A stretch of DNA of 62,380 bases from positions 1-62,380 of the forward strand of contig CAXSDR010000004.1 of NCBI GenBank assembly GCA_964236445.1. The letters run 5' to 3'. Of this stretch, positions 56,750 to 62,380 are shown piece by piece. The notes beneath the pieces were generated by a model. The model was not told the DNA's origin. It made no database searches and saw only the letters and a program-made list of their open reading frames with translations. The stretch is from CAXSDR01 sp964236445. GTDB taxonomy: Bacteria; Actinomycetota; Actinomycetes; Motilibacterales; Motilibacteraceae. Positions within the stretch are counted from its first letter, which is position 1, and each line of letters begins with the position of its first letter. The position numbers were made by a program, and so were the translations under genes.

Positions 56750-56860
56750 GGTCGTGTGCCTCTCGCCGGTCGCCGTCGATGCTCAGCAGCGATCCCGTCA
56801 TGCCCGTTCGCCCCGAGGGTGCACCACAGAATGCGGCCGCGCAAGACTTCCCGGGTGAAC

Positions 56861-57196
56861 ATGACGCCAGATTCACCCCGAGAGCGCTTCCGTGGCGAAC
56901 TGACCCGGCTGACCGACCGGATCCGCGCCATAGCGCTGTCTCGGCTGGAGCAGTCGGCTCCAGTGGCGGGCACTCGGGCGGAGGCGGTCCGGGCAGTGGC
57001 CCAGTCTCTCGCCGATCTCGCCGCGGAACTCGCAGGCGACGGCGTACGCCCCCTGCCTCGCCTGGCGGATGCCGCCGCCGCCGACCAGCTGGCCGTGACG
57101 GGCGCGGACCTCGTGGCGGCCCTCGCCGAGCGGCCGGATGATGCGGTGGCGGCCGACGCGCTTGCCGCCCTCGTCGAACTGCGCGGCCGGTGCTGA
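56861..57196 (+). CDS. Conserved protein of unknown function, Ala-rich helical
   Basis: A 111-residue soluble protein, strongly helical and rich in Ala, Leu, Asp and Arg (for example LADLAAELAGDGVRPLPRL). The ATG at 56861 (or GTG at 56855) is the likely start. Its stop lies 8 bp from the convergent GDSL gene. No family recognised; codon bias supports a real gene. Confidence 0.65.
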   Translation: MTPDSPRERFRGELTRLTDRIRAIALSRLEQSAPVAGTRAEAVRAVAQSLADLAAELAGDGVRPLPRLADAAAADQLAVTGADLVAALAERPDDAVAADALAALVELRGRC

Positions 57197-57204
57197 CGGC
57201 ATGG

Positions 57205-58203
57205 CTAGCGGGACGAGGGCGTACGCGGTGCCACGCCCTGGCGGCGGTGCCGCAGCTGGGCCCACCGGCCCCTCGGGCCGCGGTCGGCGCCCGCAACCTG
57301 TGCGGAGCTGACCTCCGTGCCCGCATGGGCGGCGGCCTCGACCGCTGCATCGGCGATCGCGATCACCGACTCGCCCAGGGCCGCCACGGGCGCGCCGTCG
57401 CTGCCATAGCCGAGCGCGTCCACAACTGACGGCAGCAGCGCATCGGCCGCAGCGCGGTAGCCGGCTGCCGACGGATGGAACCCGTCGGCCGCGAACATCT
57501 CCAGCGGCTTGGCGTCGAACTCCGGCCCGAGGAGGTCACCCAGCGACACCGAGCGCCCTCCCGCCTCGACGACCGCGATGGTCTGGGCTGCCGCCAGCTG
57601 GCGTGACCAGCGCCGCGCCACCCAGCGCAGCGGCTGCGGGAGGGGCTTGATCGTGCCGAGGTCCGGGCAGGTGCCGACGACGACCTGCACGTCGGCGTCG
57701 CGTAGGCGGCGTACGGCCTCGCCCAGGTGACGCACCGACTCCGACGGCCGCACGGTGTGGGTCACGTCGTTGGCGCCCACCATGATCGCCGCGAGCAGGG
57801 GCCGCTGCGCCAGGGCCAGGTCGACCTGGTGCGTGAGGACGTACTCACTGGTCGCGCCGACGCGCGACACGTTGGTCAGCCGCACCGGCCGGCGTGCGGC
57901 GGTCGCCAGCCCTGCGGCGAGCAGCGCTCCCGGCGTCTCGTGACCGCTGGCCACGCCGAGTCCACCGGCGCTGGAGTCCCCCAGCATGGCCAGGTGCAGT
58001 GGCTCGCCGGAGTGCTCACCGCCGTAGATCGCGTCAGGTCGAGGCGGTTGCTCCGTAGGCTCGCCGATGCGCCGACGGGCCGACTTGGCCTGGGCTTTGA
58101 GGACCCCTAAGAGACCCGCGGAGATCGCGCCCATCCCGGTGCTGCCGTAGGCGGCCCGGGCGGCGATCCGTCGGGCGCGGGCGGCCTTGCCCGCGTTGGT
58201 CAT
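57205..58203 (-). CDS. SGNH/GDSL hydrolase
   Basis: A 332-residue esterase- or lipase-like protein. Block I is LAMLGDSSAGGLGV with the catalytic Ser (near residue 76), block III GANDVT with Asn, and block V DGFHPSAAGY with Asp and His. An N-terminal 65-residue basic, partly hydrophobic extension may anchor it to the membrane. It overlaps the upstream MBL gene (ATGA). The substrate is unknown. Confidence 0.9.
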   Translation of the reverse strand: MTNAGKAARARRIAARAAYGSTGMGAISAGLLGVLKAQAKSARRRIGEPTEQPPRPDAIYGGEHSGEPLHLAMLGDSSAGGLGVASGHETPGALLAAGLATAARRPVRLTNVSRVGATSEYVLTHQVDLALAQRPLLAAIMVGANDVTHTVRPSESVRHLGEAVRRLRDADVQVVVGTCPDLGTIKPLPQPLRWVARRWSRQLAAAQTIAVVEAGGRSVSLGDLLGPEFDAKPLEMFAADGFHPSAAGYRAAADALLPSVVDALGYGSDGAPVAALGESVIAIADAAVEAAAHAGTEVSSAQVAGADRGPRGRWAQLRHRRQGVAPRTPSSR

Positions 58204-58916
58204 GCCGCCGTCTGCTCGCTGCGCAGGAAGGTCCGCACCTGTTCGCGTGCGTCGGCGCGGATCTCGGGGCCGTGGTTGAAGGCCACGAGGGAGTAGTCGA
58301 GCTCGCCGAGCACGTGCGCAGTCTCCTTCGTACGTTTCACGTTCGTGCAGAGGAACGTTGGCGGATAGGACACGCGCCGCCAGTTGAACAGCGCGTCACC
58401 GGTCATGAGGATGCGCGTGGGCTCGTGCAGAAAGGACACATGCCCGGGCGTGTGGCCCGGTGTCGCGACGACTCGCAGGCCGCCGGCCAGGTCGATCAGC
58501 TCGCCGTCGGCGAACTCGTCGGCAACAGGCGCTGCAGGGAACTTGCCGCCTTTGCGCATCAGCTTGCCGCCGATCAAGGTGGACGAGTCCGGGGCCGGAC
58601 CGATGCCCATCCGCACGTAGGCCGCGTCCTGCGTCGAAGCAGCGATCGGTGCGCCCGTCGCCTCGTGCATGCGCCGTGCACCCCCCGCATGGTCGGGATG
58701 CCCGTGGGTCAGCAGGATCCGGGTGACCGCCTGGGGTGCGAGGCCGAGGCTCGCCAGGGCAGCGAGGAGCCGAGGGGGCGCCTTCTTGAGACCGGCGTCG
58801 ATCAACGTTGCCGAGCCGTCGGTGTTGCGCAGGAGAAACGAGTTCACGAGCGCGCCGCCCAGCGTGGGGATGCGCCACACGTCAGGGGCCAGCTGGATCG
58901 CCGCTTTTGCTGCCAT
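58200..58916 (-). CDS. MBL-fold metallo-hydrolase
   Basis: A 238-residue metallo-beta-lactamase-fold hydrolase with THGHPDHAGG as the main metal site, ATPGHTPGH, and LMTGDALF carrying the bridging Asp. It is not a recognised antibiotic resistance enzyme. The ATG at 58916 lies seven bases after TAGGTT (minus strand), suggesting a leaderless mRNA. It shares a 41-bp promoter region with the CBS gene and forms an operon with the GDSL gene. Confidence 0.9.
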   Translation of the reverse strand: MAAKAAIQLAPDVWRIPTLGGALVNSFLLRNTDGSATLIDAGLKKAPPRLLAALASLGLAPQAVTRILLTHGHPDHAGGARRMHEATGAPIAASTQDAAYVRMGIGPAPDSSTLIGGKLMRKGGKFPAAPVADEFADGELIDLAGGLRVVATPGHTPGHVSFLHEPTRILMTGDALFNWRRVSYPPTFLCTNVKRTKETAHVLGELDYSLVAFNHGPEIRADAREQVRTFLRSEQTAA

Positions 58917-58957
58917 GAGCTCCAACCTAACGCCGTGCCGCCCCTAGGCTGCGTCGT
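58917..58957. promoter_or_regulatory. 41-bp divergent promoter pair with two leaderless starts
   Basis: TAGGCT at 58945-58950 lies seven bases before the GTG of the CBS gene. On the other strand TAGGTT (58924-58929) lies seven bases before the ATG of the MBL gene. No ribosome-binding site fits the CBS start. Any -35 for each would overlap the other promoter, so the two probably interfere with each other. Confidence 0.65.
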
Positions 58958-60328
58958 GTGGACTATGTGAACTCCGTGGTGGAGCTGATCGGCGACACTC
59001 CTTTGGTCAAGCTGTCGAGCGTCACCGCAGGCCTTGGCCCGTTGGTGCTGGCCAAGCTGGAGTACGTCAATCCCGGTGGCTCGGTCAAGGACCGCATCGC
59101 GGTGCGGATGATCGACGCTGCCGAGGCCAGCGGCGCGCTGGTGCCCGGCGGCACGATCGTCGAGCCGACCTCGGGCAATACCGGTGTCGGCCTGGCCATC
59201 GTGGCGCAGCAGCGCGGCTACAGCTGCGTCTTCGTCTGCCCCGACAAGGTCAGCAAGGACAAGCGCGACGTGCTGGCGGCCTACGGCGCGGAGGTCGTCG
59301 TGTGCCCCACCGCCGTCGATCCGGTCGACCCGCGCTCTTATTACAGCGTCAGTGACCGGCTGGCCCGCGAGCTGCCCGGCGGGTGGAAGCCCGACCAGTA
59401 CGCCAACGAGCACAACCCCCGCTCGCACTACGAGACGACCGGCCCTGAGCTGTGGCGGCAGACCGACGGGAGGATCACGCACTTCGTCGCAGGTGTGGGA
59501 ACCGGCGGGACGATCAGCGGCACCGGTCGCTATCTGAAAGAGGTTTCAGGCAATCGGGTTCGTGTGATCGGCGCCGATCCTGAGGGTTCGGTCTATAGCG
59601 GCGGCACGGGTCGTCCCTACCTGGTCGAAGGTGTGGGGGAGGACTTCTGGCCGTCGGCGTACGACGCCTCCATCCCCGACGAGATCCTGGCCGTGTCCGA
59701 CCGGGACTCGTTCGTGATGACGCGCCGCCTCGCGCGCGAGGAGGGGATGCTCGTCGGGGGGTCCTGCGGCATGGCCGTAGCCGCGGCGCTGCGCGTCGCC
59801 GAGCGTGCGGGCCCTGATGACGTCATCGTCGTCCTGCTGCCCGATGGTGGCCGCGGCTATCTGTCGAAGATCTTCAATGACGACTGGATGGCGTCCTACG
59901 GCTTTCTCGAGAACTCCTCCGAGGCCACTGTCGGCGAGATGCTGCGAGGCAAGGGCAACTCGGAGATCCCTGCGTTCGTCCACACGCACCCGAGCGAGAC
60001 CGTGCGCGAGGCGATCGACATCCTGCGGGAGTTCGGTGTCTCGCAGATGCCGGTGGTCCGCGCCGAGCCTCCGGTGAAGGCTGCGGAGATCGTCGGTTCG
60101 GTCGTCGAGGGTGACCTGCTCGACGCGTTGTTCGCCGGGCGGGCGCACCTCGCCGACCGCCTCGACCAGCACATGAGCGCGCCGCTGCCGATCCTCGGCG
60201 CCGGGGAGCCGGTGAGCGCGGCGGTGAAGGTCCTCCAAACCGCCGGTGCCGCCGTCGTGATCGCCGACGGCGACCCCATCGGCGTCCTGACGCGCCAGGA
60301 CGTGCTCGGCTACCTCAGCGGCATCTGA
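58958..60328 (+). CDS. Cystathionine beta-synthase
   Basis: A 456-residue PLP enzyme joining homocysteine to serine (or acetylserine) to give cystathionine. The PLP lysine is in NPGGSVKDRIAV near residue 43; EPTSGNTGVGLAIVAQ binds the cofactor phosphate and substrate; GTGGTISGTGRYLKE follows. The C-terminal 120 residues hold two CBS motifs, with TVREAIDILREFGVSQMPVV as the first, which could bind a regulatory nucleotide. With the gene at 61137 it makes a reverse transsulfuration pair. Confidence 0.93.
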   Translation: MDYVNSVVELIGDTPLVKLSSVTAGLGPLVLAKLEYVNPGGSVKDRIAVRMIDAAEASGALVPGGTIVEPTSGNTGVGLAIVAQQRGYSCVFVCPDKVSKDKRDVLAAYGAEVVVCPTAVDPVDPRSYYSVSDRLARELPGGWKPDQYANEHNPRSHYETTGPELWRQTDGRITHFVAGVGTGGTISGTGRYLKEVSGNRVRVIGADPEGSVYSGGTGRPYLVEGVGEDFWPSAYDASIPDEILAVSDRDSFVMTRRLAREEGMLVGGSCGMAVAAALRVAERAGPDDVIVVLLPDGGRGYLSKIFNDDWMASYGFLENSSEATVGEMLRGKGNSEIPAFVHTHPSETVREAIDILREFGVSQMPVVRAEPPVKAAEIVGSVVEGDLLDALFAGRAHLADRLDQHMSAPLPILGAGEPVSAAVKVLQTAGAAVVIADGDPIGVLTRQDVLGYLSGI

Positions 60329-60340
60329 CGCCCCCCCGAG

Positions 60341-60386
60341 TCGTGAGACGCCTGACGTCGCTGTTGCGACTTGAGGGTTCTCACGA
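60341..60386. terminator. Long imperfect hairpin between convergent CBS and msrA genes
   Basis: Outer arms TCGTGAGA (60341-60348) and TCTCACGA (60379-60386) and inner arms GTCGC/GCGAC around loop TGTT (60357-60370) share one centre, giving a 46-nt stem with internal bulges. It can serve both genes. Confidence 0.7.
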
Positions 60387-60420
60387 TCACCGCGTGGAGA
60401 GGCCGAGCCGGTGCCGACCG

Positions 60421-61071
60421 TCAGGCGTCGAGCCCGATCGGACAGCTGACTCCCGTGCCCCCGATGCCGCAGTAGCCGTTGGGCACCTTGAAGAGATATT
60501 GCTGGTGGTAGTCCTCGGCGTAGTAGAACGGTCCGGCGGGCGCGATCTCCGTCGTGATCTCTCGGTAACCGGCGGAGGCGAGCTGCTTTTCGTACGCCGC
60601 CTTGGTGCGCTGGGCGAGCTCTGCCTGCTCGTCCGTGGTGGTGTAGATCGCCGAGCGATATTGCGTGCCCGCATCGTTGCCCTGGCGGAAGCCCTGGGTC
60701 GGGTCATGGGACTCCCAGAACTTCTTCAGCAGCTGCTCGTAGCCGATCTTGCTGGGGTCGAAGACGACCTGCACGATCTCGGTGTGGCCGGTGCGCCCGG
60801 TGCACGTCTCGTCATAGGTCGGGTTGGGTGTGAAGCCGCCTTGGTAGCCGGCGGCGGTGCTGTAGACACCGTCGGTCTGCCAGAAGATGCGCTCCGCTCC
60901 CCAGAAGCAGCCCATCGCGAGATAGGCGATCTCGAGGTGGGCAGGGAAGGGCCCCTCGAGAGGCGTGTGGAGCGCAGCATGCTCCGCGTCGACCGGATAG
61001 GGCCTGGCGTCCCTGCCGCGCAGTGCCTGGGTGGGCTCGACCATGGTGGAGGCGGTTCGACCGAACATCAT
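60421..61071 (-). CDS. msrA: Peptide methionine sulfoxide reductase MsrA
   Basis: A 216-residue repair enzyme that reduces methionine S-sulfoxide. The catalytic Cys is in YLAMGCFWGAERIFW (near residue 55). Other signatures are GYQGGFTPNPTYDETCTGRTGHTE (shared segment), FWESHDPTQGFRQGNDAGTQYRS, and a late YHQQYLFK. A C-terminal Cys pair (GYCG and SCP) would resolve the disulfide. Either of two adjacent ATG codons could start it. Confidence 0.95.
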   Translation of the reverse strand: MMFGRTASTMVEPTQALRGRDARPYPVDAEHAALHTPLEGPFPAHLEIAYLAMGCFWGAERIFWQTDGVYSTAAGYQGGFTPNPTYDETCTGRTGHTEIVQVVFDPSKIGYEQLLKKFWESHDPTQGFRQGNDAGTQYRSAIYTTTDEQAELAQRTKAAYEKQLASAGYREITTEIAPAGPFYYAEDYHQQYLFKVPNGYCGIGGTGVSCPIGLDA

Positions 61072-61136
61072 GCCCGGTCCAACGTCAGGGGGTCGGCCGG
61101 TGTTCCGGGCGCCTTCCGATGGCTAGCGTGTGGCGC

Positions 61137-62285
61137 ATGAGCAACCCGCCCGGCTTCGAGACCCTCGCCATCCACGCCGGGCAGCAGCCCGACCCGCAGA
61201 CCGGCGCGGTCGTGACCCCGATCTACCAGGTGTCGACCTACAAGCAGGACGGCGTCGGCGGCCTGCGCGGCGGCTGGGAATACAGCCGGTCCGGCAACCC
61301 GACCCGAAGTGCACTTCAGGAGTGCCTGGCCGCGCTCGAGGCGGGGACGTCCGGCCTGGCGTTCGCCTCCGGCCTCGCCGCGGAGGACACGCTGCTGCGC
61401 ACGCTGCTGTCGCCCGGCGACCACGTCGTCATCCCCGACGACGCCTATGGCGGCACCTACCGGCTGTTCGCCAAGGTGCTCGCCCGGTGGGGTGTGGCCT
61501 ACGACCCGGTCGACCTGCGTGACCTCGATGCGGTGCGCGCGGCCGTGCGCCCCAAGGCCACGCGGCTCGTCTGGGTGGAGAGTCCCACGAACCCGCTGTT
61601 GTCCATCGCCGACATCGAGGCGATCAGCGCGATCGCCCACGAGCACGGCGCCCTGTGCGCGGTCGACAACACCTTCGCGTCGCCCTATCTGCAGCAACCA
61701 CTGACGCTCGGCGCCGACATCGTCGTGCACTCGACCACGAAGTACCTCGGCGGGCACTCCGACGTCGTGGGCGGGGCGCTGGTCGTGGGCGACCCGCGGC
61801 TGGCCGAGGAGCTCGCGTTCCACCAGAATGCGATCGGTGCCGTGCCGGGCCCGTTCGACAGCTGGCTGGTGCTGCGAGGCATCAAGACCCTGGGCGTACG
61901 CATGGACCGCCACTGCGAGAACGCTGCGCGCGTCGTCGATCTGCTGACGTCACACCCCGCTGTGTCGGAGGTCCTCTATCCCGGGCTGCCCGAGCATCGT
62001 GGGCATTCCATTGCAGGAAAACAGATGCGTGCCTTCGGGGGCATGGTCTCGTTCCGGGTGCGTGGCGGGTCAGAGGAGGCCCTGCGCATCTGTGCTGCCA
62101 CGGAGGTGTTCACGCTCGGTGAGTCGCTGGGCGGTGTCGAGTCGCTGATCGAGCACCCGGGCCGCATGACGCACGCGTCGGTCGCCGGCTCGCAGCTCGA
62201 GGTCCCGGACGACCTGATCCGGCTGTCCGTCGGCATCGAGACCGGCGACGACCTGGTAGCCGACCTGGCGCAGGCGCTCGGCTGA
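61137..62285 (+). CDS. Cystathionine gamma-lyase/gamma-synthase
   Basis: A 382-residue PLP enzyme of the Cys/Met metabolism family. TLAIHAGQ opens the protein; the cofactor Lys is in HSTTKYLGGHSD near residue 202; AVDNTFASPYLQ and LGGVESLIEHPGRMTHAS are present. Gamma-lyase (cystathionine to cysteine) and gamma-synthase cannot be separated by sequence alone; the CBS gene nearby favours the lyase. A TAGCGT box lies seven bases before the ATG, so it is probably leaderless. Confidence 0.92.
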   Translation: MSNPPGFETLAIHAGQQPDPQTGAVVTPIYQVSTYKQDGVGGLRGGWEYSRSGNPTRSALQECLAALEAGTSGLAFASGLAAEDTLLRTLLSPGDHVVIPDDAYGGTYRLFAKVLARWGVAYDPVDLRDLDAVRAAVRPKATRLVWVESPTNPLLSIADIEAISAIAHEHGALCAVDNTFASPYLQQPLTLGADIVVHSTTKYLGGHSDVVGGALVVGDPRLAEELAFHQNAIGAVPGPFDSWLVLRGIKTLGVRMDRHCENAARVVDLLTSHPAVSEVLYPGLPEHRGHSIAGKQMRAFGGMVSFRVRGGSEEALRICAATEVFTLGESLGGVESLIEHPGRMTHASVAGSQLEVPDDLIRLSVGIETGDDLVADLAQALG

Positions 62286-62286
62286 G

Positions 62287-62379
62287 TTGGCAGAAGGGAC
62301 CCCTCTGCCACTAGGTCCGCTAGAAGGGTCCCTTGCGCGGCCCGGGCATTGGCAGAAGGGTCCCCTCTGGTCAACCGGG
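62287..62379. repeat. Composite hairpin repeat, copy 2 (~93 bp)
   Basis: It starts one base after the stop of the preceding gene. Order and spacers match copy 1 at 55334-55425: TTGGCAGAAGGG-type palindrome, TAGGT, a middle arm (CTAGAAGGGTCCCTTGCGCGG), GGCCCGGGC spacer and a third palindrome. The middle arm has drifted so that it pairs less well with the first. It may be cut short by the window end. Confidence 0.88.
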
Positions 62380-62380
62380 G

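Noticed and set aside
58200..58916. MBL-fold protein as a beta-lactamase
   Set aside because: It lacks a signal peptide and the sequence features of true lactamases, and groups by motif with general metal-dependent hydrolases.

Overview
This is a chromosomal window from a high-GC actinobacterium. The basis is strong GC bias at third codon positions, frequent GTG and TTG starts, ATGA/GTGA gene overlaps, an F420-type LLM oxidoreductase, GAF-ANTAR proteins, a Mfd/SurA-like/MazG/enolase/DivIC/DUF501/Ppx order, and many apparently leaderless genes. A Micrococcales (Intrasporangiaceae/Dermatophilaceae-like) or Nocardioides-like host fits, but the genus cannot be fixed from sequence alone. No transposase, integrase, CRISPR array or rRNA was seen.

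Layout. (1) 1-15.8 kb is an exopolysaccharide/cell-surface locus: GT2 and GT4 glycosyltransferases, a Wzz-like chain-length protein, an O-antigen-ligase/Wzy-like membrane protein, a polysaccharide pyruvyl transferase paired with an FrhB-like Fe-S protein, and three paralogous exported right-handed beta-helix proteins. It also holds a nucleotidyltransferase, an HprK-related kinase and a PqqD-like protein. The third beta-helix gene lies directly behind a clear ydaO/yuaA-type cyclic di-AMP riboswitch with its own -35/-10 promoter. (2) 15.9-30.9 kb starts with pth and then carries accessory genes: GH15 glucoamylase, YegP, secreted gamma-glutamyltransferase, secreted GH30 glycosidase with lectin domains, GNAT, sulfotransferase-VOC pair, unknowns, PEP carboxylase and a PAP2-type membrane enzyme. 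(3) 31-51.8 kb is core genome: mfd, SurA-like lipoprotein, mazG and an ATPase, then eno, divIC/ftsB, DUF501, ppx and uracil-DNA glycosylase. Between these blocks lie a decayed duplication junction (37.0-37.6 kb), a trypsin-like protease, a DUF885 peptidase, pta, two GAF-ANTAR regulators, a GGDEF-EAL protein and a phosphotransferase. (4) 51.8-62.4 kb holds type II NADH dehydrogenase, ACT protein, deformylase, an odd tRNA with anticodon UAA, a YccA-like protein, an F420 oxidoreductase, GDSL and MBL hydrolases, cystathionine beta-synthase, MsrA and cystathionine gamma-lyase/synthase. Two copies of a ~92-bp composite hairpin repeat flank this last segment.

How it works together. The first region probably builds and exports a pyruvylated surface polysaccharide and dresses it with beta-helix proteins, at least one under cyclic di-AMP control. 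The GGDEF-EAL/GAF-ANTAR cassette is a separate sensory unit. CBS plus the gamma-lyase/synthase form a transsulfuration pair. The most unusual points are the riboswitch on a surface beta-helix gene, the kinase/PqqD/nucleotidyltransferase set in the polysaccharide locus, the relic of a tandem duplication near mazG, the class-I-shaped tRNA with a Leu(UAA) anticodon, and the composite repeat. Starts were chosen from ribosome-binding sites, overlaps or leaderless promoter spacing, and several differ from the longest open frame.
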